Positions 5,495 through 13,064 of a stretch of DNA of 14,683 nucleotides are shown here, piece after piece. The notes beneath the pieces were generated by a model that was not told the DNA's origin, searched no databases, and saw only the letters and a program-made list of their open reading frames with translations. The DNA is from Clostridia bacterium. Its GTDB lineage: Bacteria; Bacillota; Clostridia; Christensenellales; Borkfalkiaceae. The position numbers and the translations under genes were made by a program. Location of the stretch: assembly GCA_900769565.1 (NCBI GenBank), contig CAAGHC010000059.1, positions 1 through 14,683 on the forward strand, given 5' to 3'. Within the stretch, counting starts at the first letter, position 1, and each line of letters opens with the position of its first letter.

Positions 5495-8400
5495 ATGACA
5501 AGTAAAAGTTTTTTCAACAAACTCGGCTCCAAATTGCTGTTAGCACTAACTATCGTTTGCTTACTTTGCTGTTCTTTGTTCTGCTTAACCGCATGCAAGG
5601 AATCCGAACAAACGAATACTAAAGACCCGACGTATTCGTACACCGAAACGGATGACGGTTTAATCAATAACCGTAATTTTACTTACGGCACTAGTGATAC
5701 TAAACTCACGTCATATCCAAAAACGTCTCCCAACGGCTGGACTAGAAGTACTGATAGTTCGGTTTCTTCTTCATACGTAAATTCAGGTGTAATCGACGTT
5801 TCTGACGAAGGTTGGAAAGAGCTTTTGAATACTTTGTATAAGGATAACGAATTTTTAAGTTACGCAAAGGAAAAGTTCGGCTTTACAACTGATAGCGTAA
5901 AGGACGAAATTAAGGCTGAAAAGAACGATACTAGCTATTCGCCCACCGACGACGAAGTTAAGACTGCAATCTTGAAAAAACTTGAAACTAATTTTACTAA
6001 ACCCGATATGACCGGCGCTAGCGACACCAAAGTCTATATGTTAAATAACTACTCTAAAGACGTAAAAGATTTAGGTGTTGGTACTTCTCAAAAAGTTACT
6101 AGCGCGTCTTCTATCGCACTTAACAAAGGCGAATACGGTAAATTTACCGTAAAAGTTAGAACGCTCAACCTTGCAAGCGTTAACAACACCGATTTTGGTG
6201 CTAATATCCGTTTAATAAATACCTTTAACGGAACTTCTCAAGCTGAATATAAAATTACTAATATCAAAAATACTGATTGGACTACCTATACCGTATACGT
6301 GAAAGCTGACGACATGTTTGATTGTAAAGTTACCTTGGTTTTAGGTCTTGGCAATGGTGAAACTCAAATGACCGAAGGTACCGCTTTCTTTGACGAAATT
6401 GATTTTGTTCATATGACCGCAAGCGAATATGCAACTGAAATTAATGGAAAAACTGTTGAGGCTAAAACCTTTAATTTTGCAGGTAAGGACGCTGTTGAAG
6501 TTAATGCTGTTGCAAACACCGTTTACCTTTACAACATGAACTTCAACGATTATCTTACCGCTAACGTAACTATTGCTGACAAGTTTGATATAACGGAGTT
6601 AACCAACTCAAACTTAAGCGGTGCATTTACTGCGACCAAAACCGGTACTGCTGGTGGTGACAAACTTAATTCAACTGCAGTAACCCCCGCGTTTACTGAT
6701 GCTGATATTACAGTTTTCCCCTACACTAACAAAACTGCGAAGGTTGAAGTTAACAAACAAAGCTACACTTTGAGCTTAAATAACGAGTTTACCGTTGGTG
6801 CAAAAAGTTACTCTGTTGTTTCGTTCTTTGTTAAGAATAGTTTAAGCAAATTCTCTAATACCACCGTAACCGTTGACCTTTTCGATATTCTTGGCACTAC
6901 CATTGAAAAGAGACCTGCCGTAGTTACTATTTCAGATGCAAACGGCGAATGGACTAAATACACTTTAACCGTAAACAACAACTTTGATAGTGATAGAAAG
7001 TTTAAGCTTGATTTTGTTGTTGGTCCTACCGACGTTGCAAGTGCAACTACTGAAGTTGATTTTGCTACTGGTACGGTTGAAATTACTAGTCCCGTAGTTT
7101 ATAGCGGTAAAATTGATAAAGAAGATAATTCCTACAACGACAATAATTTATACGACATTTACACCTTGTTCAATTCTGGTGCAAACGGAACCACTTCCCT
7201 ATACGCTGGGTTCAGTAAGGATGCAACCGAAGATAATAGCACAAAAACTTATGCTTTAACTACTGCTCCTGGCGATATCGGTGCTATTAAGGATAGACCC
7301 GCACAGCCTGCTAACTATAAGGGCGTTACTAGCAACCATATTTATATTAAAGACGATGGTACGGATAGAGCTATTACCACTAGAGTTAACGGTGATGCTA
7401 ACGGCAGTTACGCTGGTCTTGTAAACACCGAATACACCTACACAGGTTTTGACATTGCTAGTGCTCTCAACGGTCTTTACACCACAGACAATCACTTACA
7501 ACCCTTAATGATTTATAACAACGTTAGTGACAGTTACGGTTTTATCGGCAACACTAACACGATTGCAGCCTCTGCTTACGCTAAAGTTTCAGTTACCTTA
7601 AAAGTTGTTGATTTCAGCGCTACTGAAAAGGCTACTGCTTTTGTATATTTAGTAAACGTTGCTGATAAACACAAAGAAGTGATGACTTTTGAAAACTTTA
7701 CTGTAAACACTGATGGCGAAAACACCATTTCTAACGGTGCTGAATACAAAGCCGAAGACCACCCCATGATGCTTGAAGTAAATTCTAGCATGATGAATGA
7801 TGACGGTTGGGTTACGGTTGAATTCTACGTAGCAAGTGGCGCTACCGCAAAAGAATTCCGCGTAGAAATTTGGAATGGTAGCAGAGATGCAGTAACCAAA
7901 TCAAAAGGTTACGTATTCATTAATAGTATAACAGTTTCTACGTCAGGCGCGTTCAACGAACCTGCAAAATGGACCGAGGCGTTTACTGTTTCTGGTAATC
8001 CCTTGTTTGGAAAAGCATTTGGCGACGACCAAGAACTTATCATGTATCAAAGAGTTTTAACTGATACTGAAATTGAGTATAACGCTGACCCTGAAACAAC
8101 CTCGACCGTTTCTTACTCCCCCAACTACGTGTGGGCTAAAACAGAAACAATGATTTATGCAATCTTTAACACGATTGACCCAGTAGAAGTTGACCCCTAT
8201 GCAAACGAACAAACTGAAGAAGAAACCGAATCTGGTTGCACGTCAAAAACCGACCCCTCCACCTTCTGGTTGTCCTTCTCCTCAATAGTTCTCGGTGTTG
8301 TTTTAGTTCTTGCAATCGTAATGCTCTTCGTTAAGAATATTAGACGCAGACGTAAAGCAAATGCTAGTGATGCTAAATCGCACTATAAAGTAACTAGCAG

Positions 8401-8629
8401 AAGTAGAGTTCAAAAGAAAACTACCGAAAAAGTTACTAAAGCAAAAGAAGAAGTTATTGAAGACGAACTTATTGAAGAACTTGAATCTGAAGAACCTGCC
8501 GTAGAAGAAGAAAATCTTGATACCTACGTTTATGGTGAAGTTCAAGACTTTGGAACTAACGAAGAATCTACCACTGAAGAAAGTTCAAATGAACAAGTTA
8601 GTGATAGTGACGAAGTTAAACCTGAATAA
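5495..8629 (+). CDS. Large cell-surface lipoprotein with beta-sandwich modules and C-terminal transmembrane anchor
   Basis: This is a 1044-residue protein of unknown function. Residues 1-33 are a signal peptide ending in the lipobox L31-T-A-C34, so Cys34 should be lipidated on the outer membrane face. Residues 60-82 (NRNFTYG...SPNGWTR) resemble the opening of a CBM4/9-type jelly roll. A helical insert (about 105-165) and a strand-rich part with FTVKVRT, DWTTYTVYV and TAFFDEIDF (216-304) follow. Similar strand patterns recur at about 437-530 (SFFVKN, EWTKYTLTV) and 695-815 (KVSVTLKV, GWVTVEFYVA, YVFINSITV). A transmembrane helix at 923-946 is followed by KNIRRRRK and a Glu-rich cytoplasmic tail of about 95 residues. 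AAGGTG precedes the ATG. Frequent CCC, ACC and AAG codons, unlike murG next door, suggest high expression. It is monocistronic. A carbohydrate- or wall-binding role is a guess. Confidence 0.9.
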   Translation: MTSKSFFNKLGSKLLLALTIVCLLCCSLFCLTACKESEQTNTKDPTYSYTETDDGLINNRNFTYGTSDTKLTSYPKTSPNGWTRSTDSSVSSSYVNSGVIDVSDEGWKELLNTLYKDNEFLSYAKEKFGFTTDSVKDEIKAEKNDTSYSPTDDEVKTAILKKLETNFTKPDMTGASDTKVYMLNNYSKDVKDLGVGTSQKVTSASSIALNKGEYGKFTVKVRTLNLASVNNTDFGANIRLINTFNGTSQAEYKITNIKNTDWTTYTVYVKADDMFDCKVTLVLGLGNGETQMTEGTAFFDEIDFVHMTASEYATEINGKTVEAKTFNFAGKDAVEVNAVANTVYLYNMNFNDYLTANVTIADKFDITELTNSNLSGAFTATKTGTAGGDKLNSTAVTPAFTDADITVFPYTNKTAKVEVNKQSYTLSLNNEFTVGAKSYSVVSFFVKNSLSKFSNTTVTVDLFDILGTTIEKRPAVVTISDANGEWTKYTLTVNNNFDSDRKFKLDFVVGPTDVASATTEVDFATGTVEITSPVVYSGKIDKEDNSYNDNNLYDIYTLFNSGANGTTSLYAGFSKDATEDNSTKTYALTTAPGDIGAIKDRPAQPANYKGVTSNHIYIKDDGTDRAITTRVNGDANGSYAGLVNTEYTYTGFDIASALNGLYTTDNHLQPLMIYNNVSDSYGFIGNTNTIAASAYAKVSVTLKVVDFSATEKATAFVYLVNVADKHKEVMTFENFTVNTDGENTISNGAEYKAEDHPMMLEVNSSMMNDDGWVTVEFYVASGATAKEFRVEIWNGSRDAVTKSKGYVFINSITVSTSGAFNEPAKWTEAFTVSGNPLFGKAFGDDQELIMYQRVLTDTEIEYNADPETTSTVSYSPNYVWAKTETMIYAIFNTIDPVEVDPYANEQTEEETESGCTSKTDPSTFWLSFSSIVLGVVLVLAIVMLFVKNIRRRRKANASDAKSHYKVTSRSRVQKKTTEKVTKAKEEVIEDELIEELESEEPAVEEENLDTYVYGEVQDFGTNEESTTEESSNEQVSDSDEVKPE

Positions 8630-8645
8630 AATTTAATAACAACAT

Positions 8646-8681
8646 AAAACAAGGAAATCAAATTTGATTTCCTTGTTTTTT
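8646..8681 (+). terminator. Perfect-palindrome terminator after the surface protein gene
   Basis: Positions 8646-8679 form a 34-bp perfect palindrome centred between 8662 and 8663, including CAAGGAAATC and GATTTCCTTG, followed by Ts to 8681. The RNA would fold into a long hairpin with a small AAUU-type loop and a U6 tail. It is a strong intrinsic terminator that separates the surface protein gene from murG. Confidence 0.93.
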
Positions 8682-8716
8682 ATAAATTAAATTATAAAAA
8701 AATTTATCGTATACCA

Positions 8717-8744
8717 TTTACAATTTTTACACATATATTATAAT
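8717..8744 (+). promoter_or_regulatory. Promoter of murG, abutting the start codon
   Basis: TTTACA (8717-8722), a 16-nt spacer and TATAAT (8739-8744) lie immediately before ATG 8747. An overlapping TATATT (8734-8739) would place transcription start at about 8746-8747. Either way there is almost no 5' leader and no ribosome binding site, the pattern of a leaderless mRNA. Confidence 0.6.
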
Positions 8745-8746
8745 GT

Positions 8747-9799
8747 ATGGCGACAATTGTATTAACTGGTGGCGGAACTGCGGGACATTGCACCCCACAT
8801 CTCGCAATTTTACCTTATATTAAAAATGATTTTGATAAAATATTCTATATCGGTAGTGAAAATGGTATTGAAAAGAATATAATTAAAAAAGAAAATATCC
8901 CTTATTACTCAATACCATGCGCAAAGCTTATAAGAAATTTTACCTTGAAAAATCTAAAAATTCCTATTAAAGTAATTTCAGGTATATCAAAAGCTGGAAA
9001 AATTTTAGACCAAATTAAACCAGACGTTATATTTTCAAAAGGTGGATACGTTTCCTTACCCGTAATTCTTGCAGGTAAAAAACGAAAAATCCCGATTATC
9101 ACGCACGAAAGTGACTACACTATTGGTTTAACTAATAAAATTTGCGCAAAATATTGTAAAAAGGTTTTAACGGCATTTCCCGAAACCGCTAAATCTTTAC
9201 CTAATGGTGAATTTGTCGGCGCGCCCATTAGACAATCAATATTTAATATTAATAAAGAAGATGCACTCGCTCAATTTGGTTTTAATGGTCAAAAACCTGT
9301 TTTATTAGTTACAGGCGGTAGCCAAGGAGCAACCTATATAAACAATGTCTTAATAAGCGCTTTGCCCGATTTATTGCCTAAATATAACGTTCTTCATATA
9401 TGTGGCAAAAATAATTTAATTAAAGAAAAAACTCCACAAGGATATTTCCAAACGGAGTTCTTATCTAACATGGGTTTAGCCTTTTCGATAGCATCTGTAT
9501 GCCTTTCTAGAGCAGGTTCTAATACGGTTTTTGAGTTAATGTACTTAAAAATACCAACTATACTAGTTCCGTTACCCAAAACGAGCTCTAGGGGTGACCA
9601 AATTTTAAACGCTAAATATTTTCAAAAATTAGGGCTAGCAACTGTAATTGAACAAGACTGTTTAACCGAAAAATCATTGGTTACAGCTATAAACGGTGCA
9701 TATTCAAATCGTTTCAATTTACAAAACAGTTTTAACTCTACCCCTATAAATGATGCAAGTAGACAAATTTCAAGAATTATCGTTGACTGTTTGCACTAA
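8747..9799 (+). CDS. murG: UDP-N-acetylglucosamine:lipid I N-acetylglucosaminyltransferase MurG
   Basis: This 350-residue GT-B glycosyltransferase adds GlcNAc to lipid I to make lipid II, the last cytoplasmic step of peptidoglycan precursor synthesis, at the inner face of the membrane. Motifs in order are GGGTAGH (residues 8-14), SKGGYVSLP (97-105), HESD (120-123), the second glycine loop GGSQGA (190-195), the donor-binding SRAGSNTVFE (254-263), and SRGDQILNA (281-289). Length and N-terminus match the family, so the ATG is secure although no Shine-Dalgarno sequence precedes it. Unlike many genomes it is not inside a division and cell-wall cluster; it is a single gene with its own promoter and terminator. 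Its last 23 nt overlap the 3' end of the convergent small gene. Confidence 0.96.
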   Translation: MATIVLTGGGTAGHCTPHLAILPYIKNDFDKIFYIGSENGIEKNIIKKENIPYYSIPCAKLIRNFTLKNLKIPIKVISGISKAGKILDQIKPDVIFSKGGYVSLPVILAGKKRKIPIITHESDYTIGLTNKICAKYCKKVLTAFPETAKSLPNGEFVGAPIRQSIFNINKEDALAQFGFNGQKPVLLVTGGSQGATYINNVLISALPDLLPKYNVLHICGKNNLIKEKTPQGYFQTEFLSNMGLAFSIASVCLSRAGSNTVFELMYLKIPTILVPLPKTSSRGDQILNAKYFQKLGLATVIEQDCLTEKSLVTAINGAYSNRFNLQNSFNSTPINDASRQISRIIVDCLH

Positions 9800-10007
9800 A
9801 AACGGCACGATAAAATTGTTCACGCTCCGTCAAATTTAACCCAACACAATTCTTAAAATAATTATTTAATACGGTTTTAGTTTCAACAGGTTCTGAAACC
9901 GTATTTTTATTATCAACTTTTTCTTCATTATTTCTTCTAATAACGGTTAAACATCTGTTTTTGTTAGTTTTCTTATCAAAAAAAGCTTTAAATATTCTTT
10001 CAATCAT
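9777..10007 (-). CDS. Small protein of unknown function, convergent with murG
   Basis: This 76-residue protein is not recognised. It starts MIERIFKAFFDKK, a short amphipathic segment with aromatic residues that could touch a membrane. The middle is charged and Asn-rich (about 14-50), and the end is EREQFYRAVFSANSQR. There is no signal peptide, full transmembrane helix or cysteine motif. The case for a real gene is a strong AAAGGAG site exactly 7 nt before the ATG and an open frame through DNA that also encodes the murG terminator. The gene is divergent from the WYL regulator and shares a 134-nt control region with it, so it may be the regulator's target. The alternative is a spurious frame with a lucky ribosome binding site. 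Confidence 0.6.
   Translation of the reverse strand: MIERIFKAFFDKKTNKNRCLTVIRRNNEEKVDNKNTVSEPVETKTVLNNYFKNCVGLNLTEREQFYRAVFSANSQR
9868..9908 (+). terminator. murG terminator inside the convergent small gene
   Basis: AATACGGTTT (9868-9877) and AAACCGTATT (9896-9905) form a perfect 10-bp stem with an 18-nt loop, and the plus-strand RNA continues as U5. An alternative GTTTC/GAAAC pairing (9880-9884 and 9895-9899) could compete. It lies about 70 nt after the murG stop and within the coding sequence of the minus-strand small gene. Confidence 0.8.
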
Positions 10008-10048
10008 TTTTTATCTCCTTTGTACAAACATAATTTACCACTTTTTAG

Positions 10049-10064
10049 TGACATACGCCTGTCA
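10049..10064. promoter_or_regulatory. Candidate operator between the small gene and the WYL regulator
   Basis: TGACA-TACGCC-TGTCA is a 16-bp dyad with perfect 5-bp arms. A third copy of the half-site TGACA is at 10091-10095, in the -35 box of the regulator promoter and 42 bp (about four helical turns) from the first half-site. Position in a divergent control region next to a regulator gene suggests autoregulation. The link to the WYL protein is inference. Confidence 0.45.
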
Positions 10065-10089
10065 TATTAAAATAATTTTATCAAAATAA

Positions 10090-10118
10090 TTGACATTTTT
10101 TATTTATTATTTTAAAAT
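10090..10118 (+). promoter_or_regulatory. Promoter of the WYL regulator gene
   Basis: A perfect TTGACA (10090-10095), a 17-nt spacer and TAAAAT (10113-10118) predict a start near 10125. AGGAG (10128-10132) then lies close to the 5' end of the mRNA, 9 nt before the ATG. Confidence 0.8.
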
Positions 10119-10141
10119 ATGAATAATAGGAGAATTTTATT

Positions 10142-11068
10142 ATGAAATTTGAAATAATGCTTTCAATTTTATTTGAACTTTTATCAAAAAGATGCGTTAA
10201 AGCGTCATATCTTGCCGAAAAATTTGAAGTAAGCGTTAGAAGTATTTATAGATACGTAAGTGCGCTCGAAATGGCTGGCGTCCCACTATACACCATTCGT
10301 GGCAACCGTGGTGGTATTGCTATTATTGATACTTATAAACTCTCATCTACTTTTATGACTGTTAAAGAATTTGAAACTGTAATAAATACCCTTACGGCAA
10401 TTACCGAAAGCGTACCGAACGACCTACTTGAAAAAGCAATAAATAAACTTAAATCGACTGTAAAAAACGAATATAGTGGTTTTGATATTAAAAGTGGAAA
10501 CCTAATTATAGATGCTGGACCTTGGGGCGATACAACAAGTTACAAAAGTAAGTTAGTTATTATCCAACAAAGTATTCAAGACTGCAAGAAATTATCCATT
10601 ACATATCATGACAGAAATGGCGAAATTACTAACCGTGTTATAGAGCCACACTTAATTTTATTTAAGCAAGGTTTGTGGTACGTTTTTGCCTTCTGTCAAT
10701 TAAGGAATGAGTTCAGATTTTTTAAGACGGGAAGAATTGAACATGCGAACATTTTGAATGATAAATTTACTCGAAAAGATTTATCAAATATGGACCTACC
10801 CCTTGACTTTTGGCACAATAGCGTACAAACCACAGACGTTGTTTTAGAAATTGAAAAATCGGTTTTATCTGACGTTGAGGAATGGCTTGGAATTGAAAAC
10901 GTTCAAAATAGAAACGGTAAGTTCTTTGCCTACGTAAAACTCCCCTTTGATAACGGATTAGTAAATAAAATAATGAGTTACGGAAGTGGCATTAAAGTTA
11001 TTGAACCACTAGAATTAAAAGAACAAATAATCAAACAAACAAAACAGATACTAAAAATATATAATTAA
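10142..11068 (+). CDS. WYL-domain transcriptional regulator (HTH_11-WYL type)
   Basis: This is a 308-residue DNA-binding regulator. The N-terminal winged helix (about residues 5-60) contains VKASYLAEKFEVSVRSIYRYVSAL (19-42) and the wing GNRGGIAI (54-61), the layout of YafY/DeoR-like HTH_11 domains. The WYL domain is around 140-200, with KLSITYHDRNGEITNRVIEPH (150-170) and GLWYVFAFCQLRNEFRFFKTGRI (177-199), where WYV stands for the WYL triplet. The rest is the C-terminal WCX-like extension. WYL domains sense ligands, often nucleotides or nucleic acids. The regulator has its own promoter and is divergent from the 76-codon gene, with a palindromic candidate operator between them. Apart from that gene there is no obvious target, and no defence genes are visible. 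Confidence 0.9.
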   Translation: MKFEIMLSILFELLSKRCVKASYLAEKFEVSVRSIYRYVSALEMAGVPLYTIRGNRGGIAIIDTYKLSSTFMTVKEFETVINTLTAITESVPNDLLEKAINKLKSTVKNEYSGFDIKSGNLIIDAGPWGDTTSYKSKLVIIQQSIQDCKKLSITYHDRNGEITNRVIEPHLILFKQGLWYVFAFCQLRNEFRFFKTGRIEHANILNDKFTRKDLSNMDLPLDFWHNSVQTTDVVLEIEKSVLSDVEEWLGIENVQNRNGKFFAYVKLPFDNGLVNKIMSYGSGIKVIEPLELKEQIIKQTKQILKIYN

Positions 11069-11079
11069 TTAAAACAAAA

Positions 11080-11109
11080 AAACGTCCGTTACTCTCTTAA
11101 CGGACGTTT
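11080..11109. terminator. Bidirectional terminator between the WYL regulator and gpsA
   Basis: AAACGTCCGTTA (11080-11091) pairs perfectly with TAACGGACGTTT (11098-11109) around a 6-nt loop. The minus-strand RNA ends in U7, strong for gpsA. The plus-strand side ends UUUCGUUUAUU, weaker but adequate for the regulator gene. It serves both convergent genes. Confidence 0.92.
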
Positions 11110-11121
11110 CGTTTATTAAAA

Positions 11122-12081
11122 TTAAAATTCCTTTCTTGTACTTCTAGAAAATAAAGATAAAAACACTTTCATAGGTTCTTTATTTTCATATAAAATTGAA
11201 TAAACGGCGTTTGTTATAGGCAAATCAACCCCATATTTTTCGCCCAAAGCTTTAACTGCTTTAGCCGTGCTAACACCTTCAGCAAGCTTATCAAACGGTA
11301 ATTTTTTAACGTATTTTTCGCCAAAAGCACGGTTATTTGAATATTCAGAAAAAAGCGTAGTTTCATAATCGCCCAAATGACAAAGCCCATAAGCAGAAAG
11401 TTCGTTACCACCCATAGCCTTAATCAACCTAGCAACTTCACGTGCGCCACGCGCCATTAACGGTCCTTTAAGCGTTGTATATCCGCCTCCGTCAAGCATT
11501 CCTGCTGCTATACCCATGATATTTTTCGTTGCCGCACCTATTTCGCTACCGATAATATCATCACCGTAATAAAATCTAATCAAGTCACTACGGAAATTAT
11601 CTGCTAACTTTTTTACAAGTTCCGAATTATAGCCGTCAATTACCATGCAATTAGGATAGCCCTTTGTAAACGCTTGAATATGACCAGGACCAACCCATAC
11701 GGCAATTTTGCTTTTATCAATACCACAGTCGATTAAAACTTCGCTTAATCTTAACCCCGTATCTAGTTCTACACCTTTCATACATAGCACAAAGACTTTT
11801 TCCTTATAATCAAAAGCCTTAATACGCTCAATTAAAGAACGTAGCGCCTGTGAACTGATTGATATAGCGATTACGTCACTATCTTCAACAGCCTTTTTCA
11901 AATTCGGCGTCAAATCTATTCTACTATCAAGTTGTACGTATTGGTTGCCCCCTTCGTTTTTCAACAGTTCGAAAGTGCGATTTCCTTCAGTTCCCCACTG
12001 AATAACTTCATGGCCTTGATTTACCAAGTACCAGCCTATAAAAGAACCCCATCTTCCGCAACCAAGTACAGAAATTTTCAT
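11122..12081 (-). CDS. gpsA: NAD(P)H-dependent glycerol-3-phosphate dehydrogenase
   Basis: This 319-residue enzyme reduces dihydroxyacetone phosphate to sn-glycerol-3-phosphate, the backbone for membrane phospholipids. The Rossmann motif GCGRWG is at residues 7-12, LCMKG at 99-103, VGPGHIQAF at 130-138 (family GPSHAEE-like), and GAATKNIMGIAAGMLDG at 182-198 with the catalytic lysine at 186. The substrate region HLGDYETTLFSEYSNNRAFG (235-254) corresponds to the family GDLxxTCxSxxSRNxxFG. Several usually invariant positions differ (GDY for GDL, TLF for TCx, SNNR for SRNR), so it is a divergent member, but core catalytic features remain. It is the last gene of the dnaX operon, 23 nt after recR, with GGTGG as a moderate ribosome binding site, and is followed by a strong terminator. 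Confidence 0.9.
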   Translation of the reverse strand: MKISVLGCGRWGSFIGWYLVNQGHEVIQWGTEGNRTFELLKNEGGNQYVQLDSRIDLTPNLKKAVEDSDVIAISISSQALRSLIERIKAFDYKEKVFVLCMKGVELDTGLRLSEVLIDCGIDKSKIAVWVGPGHIQAFTKGYPNCMVIDGYNSELVKKLADNFRSDLIRFYYGDDIIGSEIGAATKNIMGIAAGMLDGGGYTTLKGPLMARGAREVARLIKAMGGNELSAYGLCHLGDYETTLFSEYSNNRAFGEKYVKKLPFDKLAEGVSTAKAVKALGEKYGVDLPITNAVYSILYENKEPMKVFLSLFSRSTRKEF

Positions 12082-12104
12082 TTTTATACCACCAACAAAA
12101 AATT

Positions 12105-12698
12105 TTAAAGCGTCTTTCTGTCAACGAACGCTCTTGCCAAGCTAACTTCATCTGCGTATTCTAGGTCAGTACCTATGGGAATACCATGCGCCAAACGAGT
12201 TACCTTAATACCGAGTGGTTTTAACAAATTAGAAATATATAACGCAGTAGCCTCACCTTCTACGTCAGGATTAGTCGCCATAATAACTTCGTTAACGCCA
12301 CCATTTGCTATTCTATCTAGCAAACCTTTAATGTTTATATCGTTCGGGCCTATACCATCCATTGGTGAAATCGTGCCGTGTAAAACGTGATAGACACCGT
12401 TAAATTCGTTAAGTTTCTCTATCGCTATAACGTCTTTAGGCTCTTTAACAACACAAATCGTGTCAGCCGAACGAATTTTACAAACGTCACAAATATCGCC
12501 TTCTGAAAAATTACCACAAATTTTACAGTAGTGAACGTTGTTTTTAACGTTTAATATAGCATCTGCAAAATTTTTAGCATCCTCGCTTGACATATTTACA
12601 ACTTTATAAGCAAATCTCTGTGCCGTTTTAGCACCAACGCCCGGTAGTTTAGAAAACTCGTTAATAAGCCTACCTATCGGCTCTATATAAACTTTCAT
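12105..12698 (-). CDS. recR: Recombination mediator protein RecR
   Basis: This 197-residue RecR works with RecF and RecO to load RecA at gaps during recombinational repair. The helix-hairpin-helix region is near the N-terminus (PIGRLINEFSKLPGVGAKTAQRFA, residues 7-30). A four-cysteine zinc motif follows (C58, C61, C70, C73), then the Toprim domain from about residue 79 with its conserved glutamate at 86 (VVKEPKD). The signature GIPIGTDLEYADEVSL (172-187) sits near the C-terminus. Length is standard. One base separates it from the ybaB stop codon, and its ribosome binding site (AGGA) is inside ybaB, so the two are translationally coupled. Confidence 0.97.
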   Translation of the reverse strand: MKVYIEPIGRLINEFSKLPGVGAKTAQRFAYKVVNMSSEDAKNFADAILNVKNNVHYCKICGNFSEGDICDVCKIRSADTICVVKEPKDVIAIEKLNEFNGVYHVLHGTISPMDGIGPNDINIKGLLDRIANGGVNEVIMATNPDVEGEATALYISNLLKPLGIKVTRLAHGIPIGTDLEYADEVSLARAFVDRKTL

Positions 12699-12699
12699 T

Positions 12700-13047
12700 T
12701 TACAGTCCTAATCCACCGAATGCGCCCATTTTTTCGTTATAGACAGCCTCTGCCTTTTCATAACCTTCGTTAAGGGCTGCAATAATGAGGTCCTCTAACA
12801 TAGTTAAGTCGTCCATATCGACAGCATCAGGACTAATAGAAAGCCCCGTAACCACCTTTTTAGCCGTCATAGTAACTTTTACAAGTCCACCACCAGAACT
12901 ACCTTCAACTTCTAATTCTTCAAGTTCTGCTTGAGCTTTTTGCATTTCTTCTTGCATTTTTTGCGCTTGACGCATAAGATTTTGCATTTGGTTTCCGCCA
13001 CCGCCGAAACCACCACCAAAACCGTTAAATCCACCTCTGTATGCCAT
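12700..13047 (-). CDS. ybaB: YbaB/EbfC-family nucleoid-associated protein
   Basis: This is a 115-residue small DNA-binding protein of the YbaB/EbfC family, usually encoded between dnaX and recR as here. A glycine-rich N-terminus (residues 5-19, runs of GGG with Phe) precedes the family core: QNLMRQAQKMQEEMQKAQAELEELEVEGSSG (22-52), a tweezer-like helix and strand, VTMTAKKVVTGLSISPDAV, and LEDLIIAALNEGYEKAEAV (84-102). AAAGGAG lies 8 nt before the ATG, and the gene starts 17 nt after dnaX. The Gly/Phe-rich N-terminal tail is longer than in E. coli YbaB and is probably disordered. Family and position are secure; its cellular role is only broadly known as nucleoid-associated. Confidence 0.95.
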   Translation of the reverse strand: MAYRGGFNGFGGGFGGGGNQMQNLMRQAQKMQEEMQKAQAELEELEVEGSSGGGLVKVTMTAKKVVTGLSISPDAVDMDDLTMLEDLIIAALNEGYEKAEAVYNEKMGAFGGLGL

Positions 13048-13064
13048 AATTATATCTCCTTTAT

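Noticed and set aside
11214..11411. Minus-strand 65-codon frame overlapping gpsA
   Set aside because: Same strand, different frame, fully inside gpsA. It is the frame-shifted reading of the conserved GpsA C-terminal region, without its own ribosome binding site.
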